Notes under the pieces: generated by a model
Told to the model about the DNA's origin: nothing
Seen by the model: only the letters and a program-made list of their open reading frames with translations
The model's database searches: none
NCBI RefSeq assembly: GCF_016464425.1
Contig: NZ_JADDKQ010000025.1
Location: 20,853-84,852 of the forward strand
Origin: Actinotalea solisilvae
GTDB lineage: Bacteria; Actinomycetota; Actinomycetes; Actinomycetales; Cellulomonadaceae
Reading direction: 5' to 3'
DNA: 64,000 nt
Translations under genes and position numbers: made by a program
In this document: in pieces, positions 18,221 to 26,884 of the stretch
Layout: each line of letters opens with the position of its first letter
How positions within the stretch are numbered: the first letter of the stretch is position 1

Positions 18221-19552
18221 ATGAGGAGCTTCGTCAGGCCAGGCGCGCGTCGCGCCGTCGTCGGCATCGCGGCCGCCGCCCTCCTCGCGGGCGGCCTCGC
18301 CGCCTGCGGCGGCGACGACGGCGGCACGGCGGACGGTGGCGACACGGGTGACGGCGGCGCCGCCGCGTCGCCCGAGGGCGTCGACGACGGCACGACCCTC
18401 ACCCTCTGGACCCGGGCGCCGCTCGAGGCCCAGGCCAACCTCCTCGTCGAGGCGTACAACGCCAGCCACGAGAACCAGGTCGAGCTGACCATCACGCCCA
18501 ACGACGACTACGTCGCGCGCGTCGGCGCCGCCGCCGGCAGCGGGGACCTGCCCGACCTGTTCGCCGCCGACATCGTGTACGTGCCGAACTGGACCGAGCA
18601 GGGCCTGTTCGCGGACATCACGGACCGCATCGCCTCGCTCGAGTTCGCCGACGACATCAACCAGGGCCACGTCGAGGCGGGGACCTACGACGGCAGCCAG
18701 TACGTCCTGCCGTTCGTCCTCGACCTGTCGGTGATGTTCTACAACAAGGACCTCTACCGCGAGGCCGGCCTCGACCCCGAGCAGGGCCCGACGACGATCG
18801 AGGAGTTCAAGGAGCACGCGCTCGCGGTCCAGGCGCTCGACAAGCCCGGCGTGTACGGCTCGTTCTTCGGCGGCAACTGCGGCGGCTGCGGCGTCTTCAC
18901 GTGGTTCCCGATGATCTGGGCCTCGGGCGAGGAGGTCATGAACGAGGACGGCACGGAGGCGTACCTCGACAGCGAGCCGGCCCGGGAGGTCTACTCCACC
19001 TGGCGCGAGCTCGACGAGGCGGGTGCGCTGTACCCGGGCGCGTCCGAGGAGACGGGCGCGACGTGGGTCGCGGGCTTCCAGGAGGGCAACATCGGCGTGA
19101 TGCCCTACCCGGCCACGCTGCTCGCGACCGCGAGCGAGACGGTCGACGTCGGCGTGAGCGGCCTGCCGGGCGTCGACGGCGGCGTCTCGACCTTCATCGG
19201 CGGCGACGGCATCGGCATCTCCAAGGACTCCGAGGTCACCGACCAGGCGTGGAACTTCCTCGCGTGGCTCATGTCCGAGGACGCCCAGGTCGAGGTCCTC
19301 GCGAAGAACGGCGACGTCACGGCGCGCACGGACCTCGCGGACAACGAGTACTCGCAGGCGGACCCGCGCGTCGTGACCATCAACGAGGTCGCGGCCGACC
19401 CGAACAGCCGCACGCCGTTCGCCCGCAACTTCCAGCAGGCGTACAACGCGACCGACTCGCCGTGGCTGACCCTCTTCCGCAACGCGATCTTCGGCGACGG
19501 GGACTCCGTCGAGGAGGACAACGCGGCGATCACCGAGGTCCTCAGCCAGTAG
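18221..19552 (+). CDS. Sugar ABC transporter substrate-binding lipoprotein (family 1)
   Basis: 443 residues. A lipoprotein signal ends in the lipobox LAAC (Cys29), followed by a Gly/Asp-rich linker, so it is anchored on the outer face of the membrane. The mature part is a family-1 carbohydrate-binding protein (TLWTRAPLEAQANLLVEAYN, later EVLAKNGDVTARTDL). First gene of an importer with two permeases and a glycosidase. No ATPase is encoded here, so a shared MsiK-type ATPase elsewhere probably drives it, as in other actinobacteria. Ligand is inferred to be an arabinose-containing oligosaccharide from the GH127 neighbour. RBS AGGAGA lies upstream of ATG 18221. Confidence 0.93.
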   Translation: MRSFVRPGARRAVVGIAAAALLAGGLAACGGDDGGTADGGDTGDGGAAASPEGVDDGTTLTLWTRAPLEAQANLLVEAYNASHENQVELTITPNDDYVARVGAAAGSGDLPDLFAADIVYVPNWTEQGLFADITDRIASLEFADDINQGHVEAGTYDGSQYVLPFVLDLSVMFYNKDLYREAGLDPEQGPTTIEEFKEHALAVQALDKPGVYGSFFGGNCGGCGVFTWFPMIWASGEEVMNEDGTEAYLDSEPAREVYSTWRELDEAGALYPGASEETGATWVAGFQEGNIGVMPYPATLLATASETVDVGVSGLPGVDGGVSTFIGGDGIGISKDSEVTDQAWNFLAWLMSEDAQVEVLAKNGDVTARTDLADNEYSQADPRVVTINEVAADPNSRTPFARNFQQAYNATDSPWLTLFRNAIFGDGDSVEEDNAAITEVLSQ

Positions 19553-19571
19553 TCCGGACGCCCGCGGCGGT

Positions 19572-19597
19572 CGGCGGGGGCGCACGCGCTCCCGCCG
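19572..19597 (+). other. Intercistronic hairpin after the binding-protein gene
   Basis: A 12-bp stem with one G-U pair lies in the 84-nt gap between binding protein and first permease. Such hairpins commonly keep binding-protein mRNA levels above permease levels through 3' protection or partial termination. Confidence 0.5.
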
Positions 19598-19636
19598 GCC
19601 GGCCCGGCCGCCACCGTCCGCGCAAGGAGACCCACC

Positions 19637-20617
19637 GTGACCCCCACCACCCCCACCATCCCGCCCGTGCCCGGGCTGGCCGGCCCGACCGACCGTCCGG
19701 GCGGCACGCGCCGGTCCGTCCTCACGGCCCGCCTCGGCCGCGGACGCCTGCCCCGCTCGCTCCAGGGCTGGGCCTACGCCGCCCCGACGGCGGCCATGGT
19801 CCTCGTGTTCTTCGTCGTGCCCATCCTGCTCGTGCTGCAGATGTCGGTCTCGGACTGGAGCCTCTTCGCGGGCAACCGCGGGCTCAACGCGCCCGACAAC
19901 TTCGTCGACGCCGCGCAGCACCGGCTGCTGTGGCCGGCGATCGGCTTCACGCTCAAGTACACGGTCATCACGACCGTGCTGCTGCTCGGCGTGGCCCTCG
20001 GCCTCGCGCTCGTGGTGCAGGAGAGCACGCGCTGGAAGAACCTCCTGCGGACGGCGATCCTCGTGCCGAGCGCGCTCGGACTCGCGTCGGCGTCGCTGCT
20101 GTTCTACGCGCTGTACTCGCCGCAGAGCAGCCCGATCAACCCCGTGCTGGCCGCGCTCGGCGTCGTCGACCGACCCGTGTCGTTCCTCGGGACCCCCGAC
20201 TCGGCGCTGTGGTCGACCGTCTTCCTCATCGTCTGGCGGTTCGCGGGCTTCTACATGCTCCTGCTCATGGTCGGCCTGCAGGGCATCTCGGGCGACGTCT
20301 ACGAGGCCGCGCGGATCGACGGCGCGAGCCGGTGGCAGATCTTCGCGCGCATCACGCTGCCGCTCCTGCGACCGTCCCTCGCGCTCTGCACGATCCTCTG
20401 CGTCACCGGCTCGCTGCTGGCCTTCGACCAGTTCTTCATCCTCACCAAGGGCGGGCCGGACAACAGCACCGTGACCATCGTCCAGCTCGTCTACAACATG
20501 GCCTTCGCCGGTCAGAACCACCTCGGGCTGGCCGCCGCGCTGTCCGTCATGGTCCTCGTCGGCCTCCTGGCCCTCAACGCCCTGCAGTTCCGCGGCCTGC
20601 GCGGCAAGGAGGACTGA
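19637..20617 (+). CDS. Sugar ABC transporter permease, MalF/UgpA type
   Basis: 326 residues with about six membrane helices (first at about 50-75). The EAA loop that contacts the ATPase reads YEAARIDGASRWQIFARITLP near residue 220. It forms the channel with the next gene. Start GTG 19637 has AAGGAGA upstream. The 40-residue N-terminal Pro/Thr/Arg-rich region is cytoplasmic. It is followed after 3 nt by the second permease, so the two are co-translated. Confidence 0.93.
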   Translation: MTPTTPTIPPVPGLAGPTDRPGGTRRSVLTARLGRGRLPRSLQGWAYAAPTAAMVLVFFVVPILLVLQMSVSDWSLFAGNRGLNAPDNFVDAAQHRLLWPAIGFTLKYTVITTVLLLGVALGLALVVQESTRWKNLLRTAILVPSALGLASASLLFYALYSPQSSPINPVLAALGVVDRPVSFLGTPDSALWSTVFLIVWRFAGFYMLLLMVGLQGISGDVYEAARIDGASRWQIFARITLPLLRPSLALCTILCVTGSLLAFDQFFILTKGGPDNSTVTIVQLVYNMAFAGQNHLGLAAALSVMVLVGLLALNALQFRGLRGKED

Positions 20618-20620
20618 CCC

Positions 20621-21493
20621 ATGACCCTGACGACGACGCGTCCGGCTCGGGGCGGTGCGCCGGAGCGCCCCCCCGCCCTCCAGGCCCTCGTCCGCACGCC
20701 CTACTACGTGCTCACCGGCGGGCTGGCGATCCTCTTCCTCTTCCCGCTCGTCTGGGCGACCGTCGCCTCGGTCTCGCCCCAGGGCGGCACCGCGCAGACG
20801 GACGGCTGGGGCTTCGGCAACTACGCGACGCTCTCGACGTTCCAGGCGGGCATCGTGCAGTACCTGCTCAACTCGACGGCGGTCTCGCTCATGACCGTGC
20901 TGTTCACGGTGAGCATCTCGATGCTCGGCGGCTACGCGTTCGCGCGGTTCCAGTTCCCGGGCAAGAACGTGCTCTTCATGGTCACGCTCGCGATCCTCAT
21001 GGTCCCGTACGCGACCCTGCTCATCCCGCTCTACGTGCTGCTCAACGCCCTCGGCCTGCAGAACTCGCTGCTCGGGCTCGCGCTGGTGCTCACGATGTTC
21101 CAGCTCCCGTTCGCGACGTTCATGATGCGGATCTCGTTCGAGGCCGTCCCGCGCGAGCTCGAGGAGGCGGCGCTCGTCGACGGGTGCGGCAGCTTCCGGG
21201 CACTGGTCCAGGTGCTCGTCCCGGCGGTCAAGCCCGGGCTTACCACGGTGGGCCTGTTCGCCTTCCTCGCGGCGTGGAACGACTTCATCGCGCCGCTCAT
21301 CCTCATCAGCGACGCCTCGAAGGTGCCGCTCCCGCTCGCGATCGCCAACCTGCGCGGCCAGGTCATGGGGATCGTCGACTACGGCGCCACGGAGGCCGGC
21401 GTCGTCGTCCTCGCCCTGCCGTGCGTCGTCCTCTTCCTCCTGCTCCAACGCCACTACGTCCGCGGCTTCATGTCCGGCGCTCTCAAGGGTTGA
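20621..21493 (+). CDS. Sugar ABC transporter permease, MalG/UgpE type
   Basis: 290 residues, about six membrane helices, EAA loop LEEAALVDGCGSFRALVQVLVP near residue 190. Its AAGGAGG ribosome site lies inside the end of the preceding gene, and only 3 nt separate the genes on each side. It completes the transmembrane pair of the importer. No ATPase gene follows. Confidence 0.93.
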   Translation: MTLTTTRPARGGAPERPPALQALVRTPYYVLTGGLAILFLFPLVWATVASVSPQGGTAQTDGWGFGNYATLSTFQAGIVQYLLNSTAVSLMTVLFTVSISMLGGYAFARFQFPGKNVLFMVTLAILMVPYATLLIPLYVLLNALGLQNSLLGLALVLTMFQLPFATFMMRISFEAVPRELEEAALVDGCGSFRALVQVLVPAVKPGLTTVGLFAFLAAWNDFIAPLILISDASKVPLPLAIANLRGQVMGIVDYGATEAGVVVLALPCVVLFLLLQRHYVRGFMSGALKG

Positions 21494-21496
21494 TCC

Positions 21497-23437
21497 ATGA
21501 CTCACGACACCACCGCCCCGCCCCGCCCCGCGACCGTGCCGGACGGCGGGGGACGCCCGGTCGCCCCGTCCTCGGGGCGCCTGCGCCCGCTCGGACTGGG
21601 TGAGGTCCGGATCACCGGCGGCTTCTGGGGCCGGCGCCAGGAGGTCAACGCCACCGCGACCCTCGCGCACATCGAGCGCTGGCTCGAGCGCGAGGGCTGG
21701 CTCGGCAACTTCGACGCCGCCGCGGAGGGGCGGCTCCCCGAGGACCGCCGCGGCCGCGAGTTCGCCGACTCCGAGACCTACAAGCTGCTCGAGGCGATGG
21801 CCTGGGAGCTCGGGCGCGCGCCCGACGCCGACCTCGAGCGCCGCTACCGGGCGATCGTCGCGCGGGTCGCGGCCGCGCAGGAGCCGGACGGCTACCTGCA
21901 CACCCACTTCGGCCGACCCGGCCAGGCGCCGCGGTACTCCGACCTCGAGTGGGGCCACGAGCTGTACTGCTTCGGGCACCTCGTCCAGGCCGCGGTCGCC
22001 CGGGCGCGGACGGCGGGCGAGGACGAGCTCGTCGGCGTCGCGCGCCGGGTCGCCGACCACGTCTGCGCGACCTTCGGCGACGACGGCATCCGCTCGGTGT
22101 GCGGCCACGCGGAGATCGAGCCGGCGCTCGTCGAGCTATACCGCGTCACGGGCGAGCGGCGGTACCTCGAGCAGGCGCGGCTGTTCCTCGAGCGGCGCGG
22201 CACCCAGGTGCTCGACGACGTCGAGTTCGGGCGGTCCTACTTCCAGGACGACGTCCCGCTGCGCGACGCGACCGTGCTGCGCGGACACGCCGTGCGCGCC
22301 ACCTACCTCGCGTCGGGCGGCGTCGACCTCGCCGTCGAGACGGCGGACGACGCGCTGCTCGCCGCGATCGCGGCCCAGACGGCGCGCGCGGTCGCCCGGC
22401 GCACGTACGTCACGGGCGGGATCGGGTCGCGGCACCAGGACGAGGCCTTCGGGGACGACTTCGTGCTGCCGCCCGACCGCGCGTACTCCGAGACCTGCGC
22501 GGGCGTCGGGTCGGTCATGCTCCACTGGCGACTCCTGCTCGCGCAGGGCGGTGCGCACCACGCCGACCTCGTCGAGCGGACGCTCTACAACGTGGTCGCG
22601 ACCTCGCCGTCGCCGCAGGGCACGTCGTTCTACTACACGAACACGCTGCACCAGCGGGTCCCCACGACCGTGCCCGACGCCGACCGCGCGGTCCCGCGCG
22701 CCGCGTCGTCCATGCGCGCGCCCTGGTTCGCGGTCTCGTGCTGCCCGACCAACGTCGCGCGCACGTTCGCCAGCCTCGCCGCGTACGCCGCGACCGCCGA
22801 CGACGACGGCGTGCAGCTCCACCAGTACGCGCCCGCGGAGATCCGCACGACGCTGCCGGACGGCCGCGCCGTCGCGCTCGACGTCGCGACGCGGTACCCC
22901 GAGGACGGCGTCGTGGTGGTGACCGTCGCGGGGGAGGCGACGGCGACCTGGACCCTCTCCCTGCGGGTGCCCGCCTGGGCGCACGGGGCCGTCCTCGTGG
23001 CCGACGGCGAGCGGAGCGAGGTCGCGCCCGGCACGGTCGAGGTCCGGCGGGAGTTCGCGCCCGGGGACGAGGTGCGGCTCGAGCTGCCGGTGGAGCCGCG
23101 GTTCGTGGTGGCGGACCCGCGCGTCGACGCCGTCCGGGGGTGCGTCGCGGTCCAGCGCGGTCCCGAGGTGCTGTGCGCCGAGTCCGTCGACCTGCCCGGC
23201 GGTGCGCACGTCGACGGCCTGCGGGTCGACACGAGCGCCGCCCCCGTCGAGCGGGACGGCCGGACGTCCGTGCGCGGCACCGTCGTGCCCGCGCCCGACG
23301 ACGACTGGCCGTACCACGACGCGTCGGCGCCGCCCGGGGCGCCGGCGCCCGCGACCGTGGAGATCCCGCTGGTGCCGTACCACGACTGGGCGACGCGCGG
23401 TCCGTCGACGATGCGGGTGTGGCTCCCGGCGCTGTGA
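21497..23437 (+). CDS. GH127 family beta-L-arabinofuranosidase
   Basis: 646 residues, the usual GH127 (DUF1680) length. These enzymes release L-arabinofuranose from beta-linked arabino-oligosaccharides using a zinc-bound cysteine nucleophile. The key residues known from Bifidobacterium HypBA1 (Glu338, Cys340, Cys417, Cys418) are present at almost the same spacing: Glu332 and Cys334 in YSETCAG, Cys415 and Cys416 in SCCPTN. An (alpha/alpha)6 barrel (about 60-450) precedes two beta domains. There is no signal peptide, so it acts on imported oligosaccharides, fitting its place as last gene of the importer operon. GH146-like activity on other arabinosides cannot be excluded. A GCGGCCGGCCGC palindrome follows the stop (23438-23449). 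Confidence 0.92.
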   Translation: MTHDTTAPPRPATVPDGGGRPVAPSSGRLRPLGLGEVRITGGFWGRRQEVNATATLAHIERWLEREGWLGNFDAAAEGRLPEDRRGREFADSETYKLLEAMAWELGRAPDADLERRYRAIVARVAAAQEPDGYLHTHFGRPGQAPRYSDLEWGHELYCFGHLVQAAVARARTAGEDELVGVARRVADHVCATFGDDGIRSVCGHAEIEPALVELYRVTGERRYLEQARLFLERRGTQVLDDVEFGRSYFQDDVPLRDATVLRGHAVRATYLASGGVDLAVETADDALLAAIAAQTARAVARRTYVTGGIGSRHQDEAFGDDFVLPPDRAYSETCAGVGSVMLHWRLLLAQGGAHHADLVERTLYNVVATSPSPQGTSFYYTNTLHQRVPTTVPDADRAVPRAASSMRAPWFAVSCCPTNVARTFASLAAYAATADDDGVQLHQYAPAEIRTTLPDGRAVALDVATRYPEDGVVVVTVAGEATATWTLSLRVPAWAHGAVLVADGERSEVAPGTVEVRREFAPGDEVRLELPVEPRFVVADPRVDAVRGCVAVQRGPEVLCAESVDLPGGAHVDGLRVDTSAAPVERDGRTSVRGTVVPAPDDDWPYHDASAPPGAPAPATVEIPLVPYHDWATRGPSTMRVWLPAL

Positions 23438-23458
23438 GCGGCCGGCCGCGGCCCGCCG

Positions 23459-24211
23459 TCAGGGCCGGCGGGCCACCGCCCAGCGGAAGGCGTTGCGGAG
23501 CAGGTAGCCGCCGTCGGGCGTGCGGAAGCGCACGGCCGCCGCGACGACGACCGGGCCCGTCCGGGCGAGCGTCCCGGGGTCCTCGCCGAGCAGCGCGCCG
23601 CGGACGAGCGCGGCGTCGTCCGCCGCCGACCACGGGACCCCGACGACGCCGGACGCCTCCACGGCCAGCCCGGCGGCGGTGAGCACGGCCTCGAGCCCGC
23701 CCTCGCGGGCGAGCGGGCCGTCCGGCGGCGGCTCGTCGTCGTCGGCGAGCGCGACCGCCGCGCCGACCACGTCGAGGTCGTTGAGCGCGGCCTCGGCCCA
23801 GCCCGCCACCGCGAGCAGGCCGCCGGGAACGAGGACGCGGACGGCCTCGGCGAGCGCCGCGTCGAGGTCCTCGACGAGGTGGAGCGTCGCGACGGCCGTG
23901 ACGACGTCGACGCTCGCGTCCGGCCAGGGAAGGTGCGCGGCGTCGGCGACCCGGACGTCCGCGGCGGGTGCGCGGGCCGCCGCGAGCGCGACCATGCCCG
24001 GCGCGGCGTCCGCGCCCCGCGCGTCCGCGCCGCGCTCCGCGGCGAGCGCGAGCAGCTCGCCGCTCCCGCAGCCGACGTCGAGCAGGCGCGTGCCCGGTCC
24101 CGTGCGCGTGGCGTCGAGGAGCACGCGCCGGACCGGGTCCGCGAAGGACCCCCAGGCCGCGGCCCAGCCCGGCGCGAGGGCCGACCAGCCGTCGTCCTCG
24201 GGGGCGTCCAC
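23459..24211 (-). CDS. SAM-dependent class I methyltransferase
   Basis: 250 residues with this start. The SAM-binding motif LLDVGCGSGE lies near residue 42; an Asp-rich beta2 end, then PWPDASVDVVTAVATLHL (UbiE/type-11 pattern) and VLVPGGLLAVAGW follow. Substrate is unknown. I prefer GTG 24211 (GAGG about 8 nt upstream) because a GTG at 24268 would leave under 30 bp for two divergent promoters; this adds or removes 19 N-terminal residues of no obvious structure. It converges with the GH127 gene and is unlikely to belong to that operon. Confidence 0.82.
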   Translation of the reverse strand: MDAPEDDGWSALAPGWAAAWGSFADPVRRVLLDATRTGPGTRLLDVGCGSGELLALAAERGADARGADAAPGMVALAAARAPAADVRVADAAHLPWPDASVDVVTAVATLHLVEDLDAALAEAVRVLVPGGLLAVAGWAEAALNDLDVVGAAVALADDDEPPPDGPLAREGGLEAVLTAAGLAVEASGVVGVPWSAADDAALVRGALLGEDPGTLARTGPVVVAAAVRFRTPDGGYLLRNAFRWAVARRP

Positions 24212-24284
24212 GGGCAGAGCCTCGCACGGGTGGGCCGCGGACGGCACTGCGCTCGCCCCCGTGCCCACGCCGGGCGCCCGGGGT

Positions 24285-24290
24285 TACGCT
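24285..24290 (+). promoter_or_regulatory. Leaderless -10 box of the propeller protein gene
   Basis: TACGCT ends 6 nt before the ATG at 24297, with no ribosome site. Confidence 0.5.
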
Positions 24291-24296
24291 CGCCGC

Positions 24297-25745
24297 ATGC
24301 GCGGGCCCACGGCGCAGCGGATCGCCGCGCCCCCGGGCCAGGTCGAGGTGGAGATCGTCGACGACGACGCCGCCCCCCTGACCCAGGGGGCGACCGGGCG
24401 CGCCCGTCGCCGACCCGGCGGCCTCTCCCGGCGGCTGCGCCGCCGCGGTGCGGTGCTCCTCGTCGCGGTGCTCGCGGTGGCCGCCGTCAACGTCGTCGAG
24501 CAGCGGCGCGAGGCCGAGCGCGTCGCTGCGGTCGCCGCGCTGCCGGGGGTCCTCGACGGGGTCGACGGCCCGCTGGTCCCCGCGTGGACGGTCGAGGGGT
24601 CGCAGCTCACCGGGCTCACCGCGCACCTGGTCGTCGTCTGGACGCGCGAGGCGACGCTCGCCGTCGAGCCCGTGACCGGCGAGGTGGCGTGGCGGTGGCC
24701 GGCCGAGACGGGCGTGCCGGGCGACGCGGAGACGTGCGAGCCGCTGCGCACCCCGGACCCGCCCGAGCTGCCCGCGCGTCCGCTCGCGGGCCCGGTGCTC
24801 ACGGGGCCCCCCGGCGACCCGCCCGGGGCGCTGGTCGCGTGCGTGCGGGAGACCCCCGCCGTGCGGGACGACGGGCGCGTCGTGACCCAGCAGGTGCGCG
24901 TCTCGCTGCTCGACGCCGACGACGGGACGCCCCAGCACGGCTGGACCACGCGCGGCCGGACGGTCGTCGTGCACCACCTCGAGGCCGACGACGTCGTCGC
25001 CGCCGTGCGCATGCCGGACGGGCGTCTCGAGGCGAGGCGCTGGGACGTGCGCACGGGAGTGCAGCGGTGGCGCACCGTGACGGAGCGCGAGGTCGAGGGG
25101 CCCGTGCACGGCGTCTGGAGCGCGACGATCGAGGGCGCCGTGCTCACCGTCGAGCAGCCCGAGCCGCTGCGGCTCGACGTCGGCTCCGGGGCCGTGCTGG
25201 GGCCGGCCGTCGCCTCGGGCGCGCTGGGCGCGCAGGCCGGCGCCGACGACGCGGGCGGGGGCGCGCCGACCGACCCGCGGCCCGCACCCGTGACCGACAC
25301 GACCGGTCCTCCGCTGCTGCTCCGGTCCGGCGCCGACGTCGTCGGCGTGGACCCGCTGACCGGCGAGGAGCGGTGGCGCCGCGCCACCGCCGGGACGCCG
25401 CTCGCCCAGGTCGACGGTCTCGTCGTGCTGCGCGAGGACGGCGCGACGGTCGCGGTGGACGCCGCGTCGGGCGACCTCGTGTGGTCCGTGCCGACCGCGG
25501 CGCACGTCCGGTTCGGGCCGATGCTCGACGGGCACGTGCTGCTGCTCCCCGTGCGCGGCGCGAGCGCCCTCTCCGCGCTGCCCGGCGCGCGCCCCCGGCC
25601 CGTGCTCGACCTCGTCGCCGTCGACCCGTCGGACGGCCTCGAGCGCTGGCGCGCCGCGCTGCCCCCGGGGACGTTCGCGATCTCGGCCACGCCCGACGGG
25701 CACGTCGTCGTGGAGACGACGGGCGGCGTCGTGGGCCTCCGTTAG
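24297..25745 (+). CDS. Membrane-anchored PQQ-like beta-propeller protein
   Basis: 482 residues. A basic cytoplasmic N-terminus (RRRPGGLSRRLRRRG) precedes a single membrane helix (about 52-65, GAVLLVAVLAVAAVNVV), so most of the protein is outside. The outer part has PQQ-enzyme-like propeller repeats of the form hxGxxxWRW and LTGEERWRR, with typical VDAASGDLVWSV blades. No catalytic or cofactor residues could be assigned; BamB-like scaffolding is one possibility. The gene stands alone with a leaderless-type start. Similar proteins are common and uncharacterised in actinobacteria. Confidence 0.78.
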   Translation: MRGPTAQRIAAPPGQVEVEIVDDDAAPLTQGATGRARRRPGGLSRRLRRRGAVLLVAVLAVAAVNVVEQRREAERVAAVAALPGVLDGVDGPLVPAWTVEGSQLTGLTAHLVVVWTREATLAVEPVTGEVAWRWPAETGVPGDAETCEPLRTPDPPELPARPLAGPVLTGPPGDPPGALVACVRETPAVRDDGRVVTQQVRVSLLDADDGTPQHGWTTRGRTVVVHHLEADDVVAAVRMPDGRLEARRWDVRTGVQRWRTVTEREVEGPVHGVWSATIEGAVLTVEQPEPLRLDVGSGAVLGPAVASGALGAQAGADDAGGGAPTDPRPAPVTDTTGPPLLLRSGADVVGVDPLTGEERWRRATAGTPLAQVDGLVVLREDGATVAVDAASGDLVWSVPTAAHVRFGPMLDGHVLLLPVRGASALSALPGARPRPVLDLVAVDPSDGLERWRAALPPGTFAISATPDGHVVVETTGGVVGLR

Positions 25746-25940
25746 CCCGAACGGGTGAATGTGCGACGAGGTCCTCAAGGTGGGCCGCCGACCGGCCGAT
25801 GAGAGGTCATACCCCCTCTCCACCCGATCTCGGGTCGCGTCGTCGTGCCCGCTCCAGGTCGTCCGTACCGCCCGTGCCACCCGTGCCCCACGCGCACGGC
25901 CGCGCGACACTGGTCCCCGGACTCCGGACGGGGGAGGGCG

Positions 25941-26573
25941 ATGGGCGAGGACGACGCGACGAGGTCTGCGGCGCGCTACCGCGTGGACCGTCTCGCCGCC
26001 GAGGACGCGGCGGCCGGGGTCTCGTTCTCGAGCGAGGACGCGCCGGAGGACGAGGCCGCCGCGCGCCCCCGCACGCAGCTCGACGGGCGCGGCCGCATGG
26101 ACCGGCGCGGCGCGTGGGTCGACGAGCTCGTGCAGCAGGCGATCGCGCGCGGCGAGTTCGACGACAACCCGTTCGCGGGCAAGCCGCTGCCCGGGATCGA
26201 CGGCCGGCACGACCCGGACTGGTGGCTCAAGGGTCTCGTCGAGCGCGAGCGGATCACGGGCGTCCTGCCCGAGGCGCTCCAGCTGCGCACCGACGACGCG
26301 GCGCTCGACGACCGGCTGGACCGCCTCCGCGGCGAGGACCAGGTGCGCCGCGCCGTCGAGGAGTTCAACGGGCGCGTCGTCGCGGCGCGGCGCCAGCTCC
26401 TCGGCGGCCCGCCCGTCGTCACGCCGCTGCGCGACGTCGAGGCCGAGGTCCGGCGGTGGGCCGAGCGCGCCGAGCAGCGACGCGCCGACGCGGCGGCCGC
26501 CGCCGCCGAGGCCGACGGCACGGACCGCGACGCCGCGTCCGCCGGGCGGCGTCGCCGCCGCTGGTGGCGCTGA
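25941..26573 (+). CDS. DUF1992 (DnaJ-C28-like) domain protein
   Basis: 210 residues. The conserved core at about 55-115 contains WVDELVQQAIARGEFDDNPF, then GKPLPG and DPDWWLKGLVERERI, the signature of DUF1992, which also occurs in eukaryotic DNAJC28. The J domain itself is absent. The C-terminus is an Ala/Arg-rich helix ending in RRRRRWWR. Function unknown; cytoplasmic. ATG 25941 has GGGGGAGGG directly upstream. The 195-bp gap before it contains a GAGAGG/CCTCTC hairpin (25801-25820) and no gene. Confidence 0.85.
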   Translation: MGEDDATRSAARYRVDRLAAEDAAAGVSFSSEDAPEDEAAARPRTQLDGRGRMDRRGAWVDELVQQAIARGEFDDNPFAGKPLPGIDGRHDPDWWLKGLVERERITGVLPEALQLRTDDAALDDRLDRLRGEDQVRRAVEEFNGRVVAARRQLLGGPPVVTPLRDVEAEVRRWAERAEQRRADAAAAAAEADGTDRDAASAGRRRRRWWR

Positions 26574-26639
26574 CCGGTGGTGATCGACTTGCGCGCCCGC
26601 CGTGGTGCACCAGCATGGGCGCGAGGAGGTGGCGAAGCG

Positions 26640-26819
26640 ATGACGCTCGAAGAAGCAGATGCAGCGATCGACCGGCTGGTGCTCGACCTGGCTCGCGCGA
26701 CAGGCCGCCCCGAGGCCCTGGTCCGACTGGGGTACGGGCTGGAGCGCGCGACGTCCGACGTGACGGAGGCGTCCGGCCGGGGAGGCGCGACGCCCCGCGG
26801 GGGCGGCCTGGCGGCCTGA
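26640..26819 (+). CDS. Small hypothetical protein (59 aa)
   Basis: 59 residues. The first half is an amphipathic helix (LEEADAAIDRLVLDLARATG) and the tail is Gly/Arg-rich. AGGAGG at 26624-26629 lies 10 nt before the ATG, a slightly long gap. It sits between the DUF1992 and glycosylase genes on the same strand. I do not recognise it; it is supported by codon bias and the ribosome site only. Confidence 0.45.
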   Translation: MTLEEADAAIDRLVLDLARATGRPEALVRLGYGLERATSDVTEASGRGGATPRGGGLAA

Positions 26820-26884
26820 GGTCGTCGCGTCCGGCGGAGGCGGGCGCGCGGAACCGTGACGGCGCGTCGTGTGACGATGGTGCG

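Noticed and set aside
18221..19552. Maltose-specific transport
   Set aside because: The fold is shared across many sugars; the GH127 enzyme and LacI context point to arabinose-type oligosaccharides and no amylase or maltose gene is linked.
16874..22108. A 1744-residue minus-strand frame running through the ABC importer and into GH127
   Set aside because: Only its last 342 residues (LacI regulator) look like protein; the rest is antisense of confident plus-strand genes.
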